From JARIHD01 sp963815935 (GTDB taxonomy: Bacteria > Patescibacteriota > Saccharimonadia > Saccharimonadales > UBA4665), in contig CAWFIL010000008.1 of assembly GCA_963815935.1 (NCBI GenBank), positions 62,001 through 126,000 of the forward strand: a DNA stretch of 64,000 nucleotides, written 5' to 3'. A program made the position numbers and the translations under genes. Shown piece by piece: positions 44,152 through 52,802 of the stretch (the stretch's first letter is position 1; the number at the start of each line of letters is the position of its first letter). A model generated the notes under the pieces. The model saw nothing but the letters and a program-made list of their open reading frames with translations. It was not told the origin of the DNA and ran no database searches.

Positions 44152-44591
44152 GAGGCACGACGCACGTACCATCTATTTACATAATTTTGCGCCACGAAGG
44201 TAAGATTGCGTTTGTTTTGCGCCAGAACACCGGCTTCATGGATGGTAAGTACACTCTGCCCGCTGGTCACGTTGAAGGCACCGAGACATATCGCGAAGCA
44301 GCAGCTCGCGAGGCAAAGGAGGAAGTGGGCATCGATATCGACCAGAAAGACCTCCGGTTTGTCCACCTTATGGAACGCTTCCAGGACGATCATGTCAGGG
44401 TGGATGTGCTGTTCGAGGTGGATGCATGGCGTGGTGAGCCCATTAATGCCGAACCTGATGTACACGGTGAATTGGTCTGGTTCTCTGTAGACAAGCTGCC
44501 ATTTGGCGACATAATGCCATTTGAGTCCGCTGCATTACGGTGCATAGCAACCGGTGGCTTATATAGCGAGTTTGGTTGGGATCAAAAGTAG
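44148..44591 (+). CDS. NUDIX hydrolase
   Basis: 147 residues from GTG 44148, overlapping the MazG-like stop. The complete Nudix box is GHVEGTETYREAAAREAKEEVGI (about 41-63), with all catalytic Glu residues present. The rest of the fold (YIILRHEGKIAFVLRQN, VLFEVDAWRGEP) resembles house-cleaning 8-oxo-dGTP-diphosphatase-like members. Substrate not determinable. Confidence 0.9.
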   Translation: MRGTTHVPSIYIILRHEGKIAFVLRQNTGFMDGKYTLPAGHVEGTETYREAAAREAKEEVGIDIDQKDLRFVHLMERFQDDHVRVDVLFEVDAWRGEPINAEPDVHGELVWFSVDKLPFGDIMPFESAALRCIATGGLYSEFGWDQK

Positions 44592-44700
44592 GGGGTGCCA
44601 AACTCCTTGCTAAGTAGTATAATAACTTGCATAGTTACCTTTTTGGACACGATATAATAGGAACTGGCAGAGTAAGTAGTAGATTTTTATTTTCAAAAAT

Positions 44701-46647
44701 ATGGAAAGGCAACCGTACTACCAGCCAGGAGAATCTGGCGGCAAAGATAGTAAGGACAAGAAACCGTCCGGTGGGTTCAATATTGCCCAGCCTCCCGCCT
44801 TCCGTTCAGAGGCGCCGCGTCCCATAGAGCCCCGCCACGTGCCCGCTGCGCCTGTCATAGAGGGCGTTATTAGTTGGCGTGAGCAGGCAGAGGATGATCG
44901 TCGCAATCACCCTGACTATGAGGCCGAAGCCGCTGAAACCGACAAAAAGAAGGGGCGTGACGACAACGAAGGTGATGGCAAAACATCGACCAAGCGTCAA
45001 CCGACCCAACCGCAGCCTGTGGAGCGTCCTGCAACGCCGCGTCCGATCGCAGAGGCCGTAGCCGAGGCTATACAGTCAAAGGAAGCTGTCGTGGACCAAT
45101 TTGGATTGCCGTTGCCGCCCGAGCCTGTCGAGTCCATTGGTGTGTTCCCCCCGGTAGTAGAACGCACCGAACAAATGCCGACCATTGACGATGCCGATCA
45201 AGAGCGTGAGCCATCGCTGCCTACGCAGTATTCGGCAGAGGCACATCCAGTATGGGGCCAGCAATCCACCGAGCCTATACGTGCTAGGAACAATGAGACA
45301 CCCTACACTAATGACGAAGTACCGCCGGACCCAGCTGAAGGCCAGATAGACCCAACATCTACCACTACGCAAAGCGCCCAGGCGTTTGGGACACCAAACT
45401 CTGCCATGTTTAATCAACAGCCCGCTACTGCTAGCTTTGGTCCTAATGTAAATCCAAATGCAGTGCAGTTCAATCCGGCTGCGCCAAATCAACAGCCCGC
45501 AGCACCGAATATGCCAATACCTGGCTTAATGCAAAACCAGATGCCGGTAAGCTTCGCGATTAATCCAAATGCCGCACCAGTTCCGGCCGCCGTTAATATT
45601 GGGGGGAACCAGCCGCCCATACAGCCCGGGTATAATGCAAACCAGGGACCGTACAACGCATACAACCCGCTGAACCCCAACGTAACGGGGTATGGCTACG
45701 ATAATCCAAATACCCCGACCATGCCACCCGTAATGCCGATTGAGCGGCCTCATCTGTCCGGCACGCCAAACCGCGATCCGCGTGTTGGGCCCATCGCTGC
45801 GCTGCTTGGCTTGGAGTATCTGGCACGAAGGTGTGCCGACCGCAAGCTGGAAAAGCGCATCAATAAGCGTTCGGAAGATCAGTTTCGGAGGCAAGAACAA
45901 ACAATGGTTGCCGATCAGCGCCGACTGCAAGAACAACAGCGCCAGTTTGCTACCGAACAACAGCGTCAAAATCGTGAGGTGCAGCGAATGCAATATGCTA
46001 ACACAAGCGAACCTCAACCGGCAGCAACTGTTGGCTTTCGACCATTTGAGTCAGCACCGACCGGTGCCGTAGCGACTTCTCAACCGGTTGAGCGACCTAT
46101 GAAGAAGCCTGCCCAACGTCAAGAGTTTGCGCCTAACTCACCATACGGTCAGACTGAGCATGCCGGAGTGTCGGGAGTAGGGCAGTCACCAGAACAAAGG
46201 ATGCAACAACTACCAACTGTCGAACAAACAACTTCCAATTCGGTTGATAATGGGCAGGAGGTGGCTACTGTCCAGCCAGGGCAGCATGTTGAGCATAGTG
46301 CCTGGCATAATATTGTCGTTGATGAACGCGGACATGAAGTAGCGGGTGCTATTAGATATGGCGAAGGTTTCCAGCGCGAGCGTCAGCAAGAGGCAATCCG
46401 TGACCGTGTAGCTGGCGGCCAGGCGGTCGGTGGTGGTTCTAACTACGCCCAGCAGGATCAGTACGGTAATCCTATGCTTCCAAGCGGCATGACCAACCCA
46501 ACGTTGCCTCAGGGTCAGAGTATGCGCGCAGACCCCCAGCACCAGTTGCCAGCAACCAATAAACAGCCATCCAATTTTACCAATCCGTGGTTCTGGATTA
46601 TGCTGTTGCTTATTATTGCCGCGTTCTTTACAGCTGCGCTTGTTTAG
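44701..46647 (+). CDS. Large disordered Pro/Gln/Asn-rich tail-anchored protein
   Basis: 648 residues. Residues 1-360 are Pro/Asn/Gln-rich with NPN-type repeats, 380-440 form a Gln/Arg-rich coiled coil (LEKRINKRSEDQFRRQEQ region), 440-620 are again Gln-rich, and a single membrane helix (about 626-645) ends at the C-terminus. Cytoplasmic orientation with a tail anchor is likely. It may scaffold at the membrane; no enzyme fold is seen. No Shine-Dalgarno; a TATAAT lies at 44653-44658. The last 4 bp overlap the convergent gene. Confidence 0.6.
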   Translation: MERQPYYQPGESGGKDSKDKKPSGGFNIAQPPAFRSEAPRPIEPRHVPAAPVIEGVISWREQAEDDRRNHPDYEAEAAETDKKKGRDDNEGDGKTSTKRQPTQPQPVERPATPRPIAEAVAEAIQSKEAVVDQFGLPLPPEPVESIGVFPPVVERTEQMPTIDDADQEREPSLPTQYSAEAHPVWGQQSTEPIRARNNETPYTNDEVPPDPAEGQIDPTSTTTQSAQAFGTPNSAMFNQQPATASFGPNVNPNAVQFNPAAPNQQPAAPNMPIPGLMQNQMPVSFAINPNAAPVPAAVNIGGNQPPIQPGYNANQGPYNAYNPLNPNVTGYGYDNPNTPTMPPVMPIERPHLSGTPNRDPRVGPIAALLGLEYLARRCADRKLEKRINKRSEDQFRRQEQTMVADQRRLQEQQRQFATEQQRQNREVQRMQYANTSEPQPAATVGFRPFESAPTGAVATSQPVERPMKKPAQRQEFAPNSPYGQTEHAGVSGVGQSPEQRMQQLPTVEQTTSNSVDNGQEVATVQPGQHVEHSAWHNIVVDERGHEVAGAIRYGEGFQRERQQEAIRDRVAGGQAVGGGSNYAQQDQYGNPMLPSGMTNPTLPQGQSMRADPQHQLPATNKQPSNFTNPWFWIMLLLIIAAFFTAALV

Positions 46648-47513
46648 ATTTGTGCCCGTATGACTGTATCATAGAAATATGCCTGGAATGTCTCGGGTTG
46701 TAACCTAAAGGCTACAAAATCCATAATACCGTGTTCAACCCCACGGAGGCCGGCTAGCTCAAGCAGCCCGTCGGCCATGTTCATGTATAGACTGACATTG
46801 ATGGCCGCAAAAAGGTGTAGGTTGATGAGTAGCTGGAAAAAGTACGCGACTTCATGTATGTAGTCTTGTGTTCTAGCGCATTCGTCGTGGTTGATGATTC
46901 GCTTAAATGTGCGCAGGGAGGCTCCTAGATAGATATCAGTATAGTTGAGCGAGGGGTAGTGATGATAGTAGACGTGACTGCCCTTAACTTCGTCGAACGG
47001 CAGGCTCTCCTTTGGGAACCCGGGGAAAATCGGGCCAACTGCTGTGCCTAAAAAGTACGGATCGTTGTATTGTTTGGCGATCGGCAGGATCTGTTCGAGG
47101 ATAAGCTTGGTATGCTTATTTGTGATGGACTTTTCGTGTAGTGCAGATTCGGATTTACGATACTCCAATAGGCAGCGAAGTGTTTCGAGCCAGTTGCGGA
47201 AGGTATCGACACTCATTTCGGGCACAACGGCCAGCCCCTCATAAAAAGCTCTCCGTGTATCAAGGTGAGCCAATAAGTAGGTGCGTTCGGCGGACGTTTT
47301 ATACGTTTCTTGTTTGCCACGAAAGTATGGAACCTCGTATGCGGATTTTTGGCTGGCGTATGCGGTCCACGTACCACGAGTGTCGCGAACACACTGATCC
47401 CAAAACGGAGTTGGCTGGTTGCGCTCTACAGCCATCACCGCGCCATCTAAAGTAGATAGGGCCTTGGACACACGTTGATCTAGGCCAGCCCCCAAACTGA
47501 TCCCCTCTTGCAT
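46644..47513 (-). CDS. 289-residue protein of unknown function
   Basis: 289 residues, mostly helical, no signal peptide or membrane helix. Distinctive segments are RAFYEGLAVVPEMSVDTFRNWLETL and HVYYHHYPSLNYTDIYLGA, with many His, Tyr and Phe, but no motif I can assign. TATACT (minus strand, 47520-47525) ends 6 nt before the ATG, a leaderless-type start. It stands alone between two membrane-protein genes. Confidence 0.6.
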   Translation of the reverse strand: MQEGISLGAGLDQRVSKALSTLDGAVMAVERNQPTPFWDQCVRDTRGTWTAYASQKSAYEVPYFRGKQETYKTSAERTYLLAHLDTRRAFYEGLAVVPEMSVDTFRNWLETLRCLLEYRKSESALHEKSITNKHTKLILEQILPIAKQYNDPYFLGTAVGPIFPGFPKESLPFDEVKGSHVYYHHYPSLNYTDIYLGASLRTFKRIINHDECARTQDYIHEVAYFFQLLINLHLFAAINVSLYMNMADGLLELAGLRGVEHGIMDFVAFRLQPETFQAYFYDTVIRAQI

Positions 47514-47655
47514 GCCCTAAGTATAGCGTATTTGTTCGAGTGGCCTGCACCGAATAGTATCGTTATTTATGCAACAAGTATTCGTAAGTGTGCGAGAGCT
47601 TTGTCGCTAGTATCTGTGGTAGACTTATGGTAAGCGTTAGGGGATAGATATACCG

Positions 47656-48258
47656 ATGGACAAACGATCACTACACCACTCGTGGACTGTTATACGCCGC
47701 GTAAAGGTTTGGTATTTGTTGGTGTTGTTTGTGGCAAGCTCATCAGTCTGTATATTTGCACTGCGTGATAATAATTTGCGCATGGTCGCGCTGCGTGACC
47801 AGGTCTATCAAGCCGACAAGAATAATGGCGACGTAGAAGGTGCAATGCAGTCACTGCGTAGCTTTGTATATTCGCACATGAATACTGAGCTGGCGGCTGC
47901 TGACAATGTATATCCACCGATTCAGCTCAAGTACACGTATCAGCGCTTAAAAGATGCCGAAGCTGCCCGTGTTAAAGCAGAGAATGATCGTATCTACACA
48001 GATGCCCAGGCACACTGCGAGCAGCAGTACCCGACGGGCTTTTCTGGCCGTGGCCGTGTGCCGTGCATCGAAGATTATGTTAAGTCGCACGGTGTGTCCG
48101 AGAAGAGCATACCTGATGCTATGTATAAGTTTGATTTTGTGTCTCCAACCTGGTCGCCCGATCTAGCCGGCTTTAGCCTGCTGGTAAGCGTCCTGTTGCT
48201 TATCCTGCTGGTCGCCCGTGTTGTCGCTGGACGGGTCTTCAGACACATCCTTAAGTAA
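47656..48258 (+). CDS. Two-helix membrane protein with extracytoplasmic coiled-coil loop
   Basis: 200 residues: a helix at about 17-36, a long loop of about 130 residues with charged helices and two Cys (AHCEQQYPTGFSGRGRVPC), and a second helix at about 172-192 with a basic tail. The two Cys could form a disulphide with help from the DsbA-like protein. GGGGA Shine-Dalgarno about 12 nt before the ATG. No family recognised. Confidence 0.55.
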   Translation: MDKRSLHHSWTVIRRVKVWYLLVLFVASSSVCIFALRDNNLRMVALRDQVYQADKNNGDVEGAMQSLRSFVYSHMNTELAAADNVYPPIQLKYTYQRLKDAEAARVKAENDRIYTDAQAHCEQQYPTGFSGRGRVPCIEDYVKSHGVSEKSIPDAMYKFDFVSPTWSPDLAGFSLLVSVLLLILLVARVVAGRVFRHILK

Positions 48259-48261
48259 GGA

Positions 48262-48432
48262 CGTCGATCATTGGCTGTTTATGGGAGAATAAGCCCTCTT
48301 GTCTATGGATCACGCAAGCCCGCGGGGTTATGCTTCCAGCGGCTCTGGGTGTGGCTGTCGATCTCCAGGAAGGGGTCTCGAGTGGCTATTGTCTGCGGCG
48401 CAGCTAGTTCGCGGCAAGGTTATTGGGTGTAA
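48262..48432. ncRNA. Candidate structured RNA, strand uncertain
   Basis: A 219-bp gene-free gap between converging genes. On plus, AATAA (48292-48296) and CTTGTC can close with GGCAAG and TTATT near 48413-48425; inside are CTGC-GGC-GCAG, CCAG-CGGCT-CTGG and CTTCC/GGAAG hairpins. The closing-stem-plus-central-bubble shape recalls 6S RNA, but no diagnostic motif is certain, and tmRNA, RNase P and SRP signatures are absent. The region is GC-rich and lacks ORFs. Confidence 0.3.
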
Positions 48433-48433
48433 A

Positions 48434-48457
48434 AATAACCCCCGTTGCCGGGGGTTA
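48434..48457 (-). terminator. Intrinsic terminator for the 206-residue gene
   Basis: 9-bp stem ATAACCCCC / GGGGGTTAT with loop GTTGCC. The T-run (TTTTTA) follows only on the minus strand, so it ends transcription of the gene at 48478-49098. Confidence 0.85.
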
Positions 48458-48477
48458 TGATTGTGGCTGGTTCGCGT

Positions 48478-49098
48478 TTACTGCTTGGTAGTGTCAGCGC
48501 TTGTAGCCGAGGTGCTTTGTTGTGTGCTGTTGGTGGTGTCAGTACACTTCTGACCGTTTGGATTCTCGGTCTTCCATTGGTCGATAGCCTTAGCGACCTT
48601 GCCGTCGGTCTTCAAGTTTTCCCAGAAGCTAACTTGTTGGCGGTTGATGACCATTTGATCGGCTGGACCGTGTAACTCACATCCGAGCTTTACGAGTGAG
48701 AAGCTGGTAGCTTGCGAACTACTGGACGAGCTATCGGTTTGCGACTGCGAGTTTAGGTAGTAAATAGACTGTAAGTTGAAGAACTCAGAGTTGACTTCCT
48801 TTAGCTTGCCAAAGTATACCTGACCGTTAGTAAGAAATACTGCTTGCTCTTTGTTATTGTCTACTAGCTGACCTTCGTTTGGCCGACCTGAGTAGAACAG
48901 CACGGCGATTGCCAATACCAGAATGGTTACTGAAAATAACAATGCGACAAAAATCACTCGAATCCAGCGTGGCTGGTCAACATCTATCATCTTTTTTACC
49001 CTTTCAACGTTTGCTGATACGCCAGCGCTCGGACCTTGTCCGCCGCCGTTACCCCTTGATTGGGGTTGATTATTCGCACTTCGATGCAAAAAATCCAT
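48478..49098 (-). CDS. Single-pass membrane protein, unknown function
   Basis: 206 residues: Gly/Gln/Asn-rich cytoplasmic N-terminus, membrane helix at about 47-69, then an extracytoplasmic domain (VFLTNGQVYFGKLKEVNSEFFNLQSIYYL) with Ser-rich loop and a Thr/Ser-rich tail. The NGQVYFGKL strand pattern recurs in conserved Saccharibacteria/CPR membrane proteins as far as I can tell, but no function is assigned. GGGAG Shine-Dalgarno 7 nt before the ATG. Confidence 0.6.
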   Translation of the reverse strand: MDFLHRSANNQPQSRGNGGGQGPSAGVSANVERVKKMIDVDQPRWIRVIFVALLFSVTILVLAIAVLFYSGRPNEGQLVDNNKEQAVFLTNGQVYFGKLKEVNSEFFNLQSIYYLNSQSQTDSSSSSSQATSFSLVKLGCELHGPADQMVINRQQVSFWENLKTDGKVAKAIDQWKTENPNGQKCTDTTNSTQQSTSATSADTTKQ

Positions 49099-49230
49099 GT
49101 AGGTTCTCCCGCCCTTAAAACATTTTCTTTATAGGGATAAGTGTAATACATAAGCACTATCAAGTGCAACACAAGTTCGGAGAACAGTTGATTCGTTTGT
49201 CCACAGAGGGGTGTCAGATTACAAAAAGAG

Positions 49231-49260
49231 TTGACAAACAAAAATCTGCCAGAGTATGTT
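49231..49260 (+). promoter_or_regulatory. Promoter of the 65-residue protein
   Basis: Consensus TTGACA (49231-49236), 18-bp spacer, TATGTT (49255-49260). Transcription would start near 49267, giving a leader of about 40 nt with a GAGGGAG Shine-Dalgarno. Confidence 0.6.
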
Positions 49261-49305
49261 AGGGGTACCATTACTAAATGCATAAGAGAGGGAGAAAATC
49301 TAGCA

Positions 49306-49503
49306 ATGGCATACAGTCACACAAACTCCAAGGGCGTTAAGTACTACCTTAACTCAAAGGAAGTAACACTCCGCGGTGGCAAGAAGCAGACTATCTACTA
49401 CTTCAGCAAGGACGAGCGCCCAGAAGCTGTCGCTGAGCTGCCAGCAGGTTTCGTAGTCAACGAAAACCCACGCAACGGTTTCTTGACCGTCAAGCGCGGC
49501 TAG
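49306..49503 (+). CDS. 65-residue basic conserved-looking small protein
   Basis: Start chosen at ATG 49306 (GAGGGAG about 13 nt upstream, after a consensus promoter); the longer frame begins within the promoter. The sequence SHTNSKGVKYYLNSKEVTLRGGKKQTIYYF and PAGFVVNENPRNGFLTVKR is beta-rich and basic and resembles a short protein family I associate with CPR and Chloroflexi genomes. Codon use is highly biased and promoter and terminator are strong, so it is probably abundant. Function unknown. Confidence 0.75.
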   Translation: MAYSHTNSKGVKYYLNSKEVTLRGGKKQTIYYFSKDERPEAVAELPAGFVVNENPRNGFLTVKRG

Positions 49504-49519
49504 TAGCCCACTTTTCCAC

Positions 49520-49559
49520 AAAACACCTCGAGGTTTTACCCCCTGGGTGTTTTGTTTTT
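49520..49559 (+). terminator. Intrinsic terminator after the 65-residue gene
   Basis: Stem AAAACACC / GGTGTTTT enclosing an 18-nt loop, followed by GTTTTTC. Confidence 0.8.
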
Positions 49560-49610
49560 CTCCCTCTTTTTCTCTTTGCGCACCAATTTAACGGTGTTAT
49601 AGTAACAAAC

Positions 49611-50369
49611 ATGAGCCACCCTATAGTAAAAGTGAAGAACCTCCAAAAGACCTATGGCGACCGCCAGGTGGTCAAGGGGATTAGTTTCGAAGTCAAAAAA
49701 GGCGAGATTTTCGGTATTCTAGGGCCGAATGGCGCCGGTAAAACTACAACCCTAGAAATGCTTGAAGCAATGCGTCCTATCGATGGCGGCGAAGCCCAGA
49801 TCGACGGTATTGATGTTGCCGAGCACCCTCGTGAAATTAAACGGATTATTGGTGTGCAACCACAGTCGCCAGCCTTCCAGGATAAGTCAAAACTTACCGA
49901 GACGATCCAGCTGTTTGCAGCCGCCTACGGTGAGAAGGTTAACCCCATGGAGTTCCTGAACGACGTGAACCTTGGCGAAAAGGCCAATACCTTTGTCGAG
50001 AACCTATCAGGCGGTCAGAAGCAGCGCCTGAGTATCGCTGCAGCCTTGGTACACAATCCGAAGGTCTTCTTTATGGACGAGCCAACGACCGGTCTCGACC
50101 CGCAAGCTCGCCGCAATCTCTGGGAACTGGTCCAGCAAGTGCGCGACAAAGGCGTGACTGTCATTATGACGACTCACTACATGGACGAAGCCGAGCTGCT
50201 TTGCGACCGTGTGGCCATTATGGATAACGGTGAGATCAAAACGATCGATACACCGCAGAACCTCATCAAGCAGCTGCTGGGACGTGGTTTCAAAAAAGCC
50301 AAGCATGTCGAGCAGGCTGACCTGGAGGATGTCTTCATTGACCTGACTGGAAAGGGCTTGAGGGACTAA
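49611..50369 (+). CDS. ABC-2 type exporter ATP-binding protein (DrrA/CcmA-like)
   Basis: 252 residues with Walker A GPNGAGKTT (about 44), signature LSGGQKQRLS (about 134), Walker B VFFMDEPTTGLDP (about 154) and H-loop TTHYMDEAE. It powers the permease encoded 2 nt downstream. Typical cargo is drugs, lipids or peptides. TATAGT ends 7 nt before the ATG, so the mRNA is probably leaderless. Confidence 0.92.
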   Translation: MSHPIVKVKNLQKTYGDRQVVKGISFEVKKGEIFGILGPNGAGKTTTLEMLEAMRPIDGGEAQIDGIDVAEHPREIKRIIGVQPQSPAFQDKSKLTETIQLFAAAYGEKVNPMEFLNDVNLGEKANTFVENLSGGQKQRLSIAAALVHNPKVFFMDEPTTGLDPQARRNLWELVQQVRDKGVTVIMTTHYMDEAELLCDRVAIMDNGEIKTIDTPQNLIKQLLGRGFKKAKHVEQADLEDVFIDLTGKGLRD

Positions 50370-50371
50370 GT

Positions 50372-51481
50372 ATGAAAAAATCACTCTATATCATTTGGAC
50401 GTTTACTCGCATCAACACCCGGCGCTTCTTCCGCGACCGTGTGGCGATTTTCTTCTCGATCTTGTTCCCGCTTATCTTCTTGTTCGTCTTTGGCGGTATT
50501 TTTGGCAAGAACAGTGACACGAGTTTTAAGGTGTCGGTTATTAACCAGTCTGATACTGTCTTTGCCAAGCAATTCACCAACGACCTAAAGCACCAAAAGA
50601 TATTCAAGGTTGATACCGAAGCGACCACCATTAGCAAGGCTAACGAGAAGATGAAGCGCAGTCAGATTGACGGCACCATCATTTTGCCGAGTGATTTCGG
50701 TAAGGTTAAGCAGAGCCAGACTTACCCAAGTGGTACCGTGCAGGTGGTCTACACCCAGAACAACCAGCAGGCTGGCCAGGCGCTCAGTTCGATTCTTGAC
50801 GCGCAGCTGGCGGGCATAAATGGCAAGTATGTTCACACCGAAACGCCATTTACCGTTGACGCTAAGCAGTCTTCGCAGAAAGGCCTGAAGCAGTTTGACT
50901 ACACCTTTGCCGGTTTGTTAGGCTTCTCGATCCTGGGTATTGGTATCTTTGGCCCTGTAAACGTCTTCCCAGAGCTCAAGAAACAGGGTATTCTGCGCCG
51001 TTTGCACACCACGCCGCTCAAGGTATCGGAGTACTTCCTATCCACAGTGCTGACGCAGGTGCTACTGGGCCTTATTTCAATCGCAGTTATGTTTGCGGTA
51101 GCGATAAGTGTCTTTCACCTGCACATCGTCGGCAACCCGATCGAGCTACTAATCTACATCATGTTTAGCATCGTTACCATTTTGGGTATCGGTTTAGCGC
51201 TTGGCGGTTGGGCAAAGAACGAACGGCAGGTTGCGCCGCTGGCTAACATCGTGGTCTTTCCTATGATGTTCCTGTCGGGCGTCTTCTTCCCGCGCTTCCT
51301 GATGCCCGAATGGCTCCAGAGTGTATCCAGCTTCATCCCGCTGTCCGCGGCAGTTGACGGTATCCGTCTGATTGCCACAGAGGGCAAAAGCTTTCTGGAC
51401 CTCGGCCCACAGCTCGGCGTACTTGGTTTGTGGCTGGTAGTGATCTACCTAATCGCATTCCGCGTCTTCCGCTGGGAATAA
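50372..51481 (+). CDS. ABC-2 type exporter permease (DrrB-like)
   Basis: 369 residues: one N-terminal helix after RFFRDRVAIFFSILFPLIFL, a large extracytoplasmic domain (about 45-175), then five helices with LRRLHTTPLKVSEYFLS and the FPMMFLSGVFFP motif of the ABC2_membrane family. Functions with the ATPase just upstream in one operon that ends at a strong terminator. Confidence 0.9.
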   Translation: MKKSLYIIWTFTRINTRRFFRDRVAIFFSILFPLIFLFVFGGIFGKNSDTSFKVSVINQSDTVFAKQFTNDLKHQKIFKVDTEATTISKANEKMKRSQIDGTIILPSDFGKVKQSQTYPSGTVQVVYTQNNQQAGQALSSILDAQLAGINGKYVHTETPFTVDAKQSSQKGLKQFDYTFAGLLGFSILGIGIFGPVNVFPELKKQGILRRLHTTPLKVSEYFLSTVLTQVLLGLISIAVMFAVAISVFHLHIVGNPIELLIYIMFSIVTILGIGLALGGWAKNERQVAPLANIVVFPMMFLSGVFFPRFLMPEWLQSVSSFIPLSAAVDGIRLIATEGKSFLDLGPQLGVLGLWLVVIYLIAFRVFRWE

Positions 51482-51503
51482 CAGTAAAACTGTCGTCAAA
51501 GCT

Positions 51504-51537
51504 ACTACCGGTTGGCACTCCCAGCCGGTAGTTTTAT
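51504..51537 (+). terminator. Intrinsic terminator of the ABC operon
   Basis: 12-bp stem ACTACCGGTTGG / CCAGCCGGTAGT (one G-U pair), loop CACTC, then TTTTATT. Confidence 0.9.
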
Positions 51538-51555
51538 TAGGGTACAATGTAGGTA

Positions 51556-52083
51556 ATGACACAAGACGAGATCAGCCAGTTAGCAGAAGACCTAGCCCGT
51601 AAGCACAATCCGGGTAGCATTGCCCCGTTTCCGTATGAAAACCTTATGGCTGCCTATGCCGACCTCGACGTGCATTATGTAGACCTAGAGGACGAAACCG
51701 TATCTGGTGTGACATTGTACGAGAACGGCAAGTACACCATCTTGGTCAATGCCAGCAAGCCCGATACCCGGCAGCACTTTACCCTTGGGCACGAGTTGGG
51801 CCATTACTTTTTACACAAGGACATTATGGCCGCCGAAAACGGCATCGTCGATAAAGATGTCTGGCTGGATGTACCCAACATGCTATTTAGGGTCGATGAT
51901 GCCGCCAAGACTCGCATGGAAATCGAGGCGAACGCCTTTGCAGCTAGTTTGCTAATGCCCGAAGGGTTGGTCAGACGCGCCTGGGAAGCCTTTGGTTCAA
52001 TCGAGGATTGTGCTCGCATTTTCAAGGTATCGGCGATTGCCATGAGCATACGCTTAACACGTTTAGGGTTGGTGCAAGAATGA
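51556..52083 (+). CDS. ImmA/IrrE-family metallopeptidase
   Basis: 175 residues. Zinc site HELGHYFLHKD (residues about 78-88) with a downstream Glu in EIEANAFAASLLMP, the signature of ImmA/IrrE peptidases, which cleave regulators of mobile elements or stress responses. There is no fused helix-turn-helix domain and no adjacent XRE antitoxin gene. TACAAT ends 7 nt before the ATG (probable leaderless). The stop overlaps the next gene (ATGA). Confidence 0.85.
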   Translation: MTQDEISQLAEDLARKHNPGSIAPFPYENLMAAYADLDVHYVDLEDETVSGVTLYENGKYTILVNASKPDTRQHFTLGHELGHYFLHKDIMAAENGIVDKDVWLDVPNMLFRVDDAAKTRMEIEANAFAASLLMPEGLVRRAWEAFGSIEDCARIFKVSAIAMSIRLTRLGLVQE

Positions 52084-52457
52084 ACACGCCCGTCAAGTCC
52101 AATGCCAGTCGTTTCAAAAAGTACGCCCGTGTACGGAGCGTGCCGCAGCCCGGCAATGAGCAAACGCCAATTGATATCTCGCAGGAAATCGCCCGCAAAC
52201 AGCAGCTAGAGAATGAGAACATCGCCCAGGATATCCGTCTCAAGCGTATTACGCTGGATCGCCTATTTTTGTTTCTGACTGCCGAAACGGCGCTGATATT
52301 CCTATTTGCATTCTTTCAGGCTGTCGGTGGCCCGAGCGGCTTTAGGCTGGAAGATTGGAGCTTCCGGTTGGTAGTAGGTGCTACCATCGCCCAGATTACC
52401 GGTATGCTATTCGTGGCTGTACGCTACCTGTTTCCAAACAATAACCATAAGGAGTAG
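52080..52457 (+). CDS. Two-helix membrane protein coupled to the ImmA/IrrE peptidase
   Basis: 125 residues from the ATG at 52080, overlapping the peptidase TGA. A basic N-terminus and a charged helix (about 30-58) are followed by two membrane helices (about 60-80 and 98-118). No family recognised. Translational coupling suggests it works with, or is the substrate of, the peptidase. Confidence 0.6.
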   Translation: MNTPVKSNASRFKKYARVRSVPQPGNEQTPIDISQEIARKQQLENENIAQDIRLKRITLDRLFLFLTAETALIFLFAFFQAVGGPSGFRLEDWSFRLVVGATIAQITGMLFVAVRYLFPNNNHKE

Positions 52458-52463
52458 GTTGCA

Positions 52464-52736
52464 ATGGACCATCTCGACCAAGACGCTCTGGCTGCTGCCC
52501 AAAATACCGCTGCCCAACAAGTAGAGGTAGGGGCTCGTTACGCGCACTACAAACACCCAAATGACCAGTTCTACACTGTAACTGGGGTTGGCCTGTTGGA
52601 GGCCAACAACGAACCGGCAGTAATTTACAAAGCCGAATATGGCGCCAATATCACCTATATTCGCCCGCTAGCAGTCTGGTCGGAGATGGTCGATGTCGGC
52701 GGCCGGCAAGTACCGCGTTTTTCCAAGGTGGCCTAA
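52464..52736 (+). CDS. DUF1653-family protein
   Basis: 90 residues. EVGARYAHYKHPNDQFYTVTGVGL, VIYKAEYG and YIRPLAVWSEMVDVGGRQVPRF match DUF1653 (GxYrHyKg...VYxxLYg...RP...F...V...G...pRF). The family is small, widespread and uncharacterised. An AAGGAG Shine-Dalgarno lies before the ATG; third gene of the ImmA operon. Confidence 0.82.
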   Translation: MDHLDQDALAAAQNTAAQQVEVGARYAHYKHPNDQFYTVTGVGLLEANNEPAVIYKAEYGANITYIRPLAVWSEMVDVGGRQVPRFSKVA

Positions 52737-52763
52737 GCGTGCCGGGATTGTAAAAATAACCCT

Positions 52764-52802
52764 TTGACATGTGTTAGGTGCGCAGTATGATCTATAGATC
52801 AT
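52764..52802 (+). promoter_or_regulatory. HIT-gene promoter with overlapping 16-bp palindrome
   Basis: TTGACA (52764-52769), 16-bp spacer, TATGAT (52786-52791). A perfect palindrome ATGATCTATAGATCAT (52787-52802) covers the -10 box and the first bases of the start codon, an ideal repressor operator or start-occluding hairpin. Confidence 0.6.
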
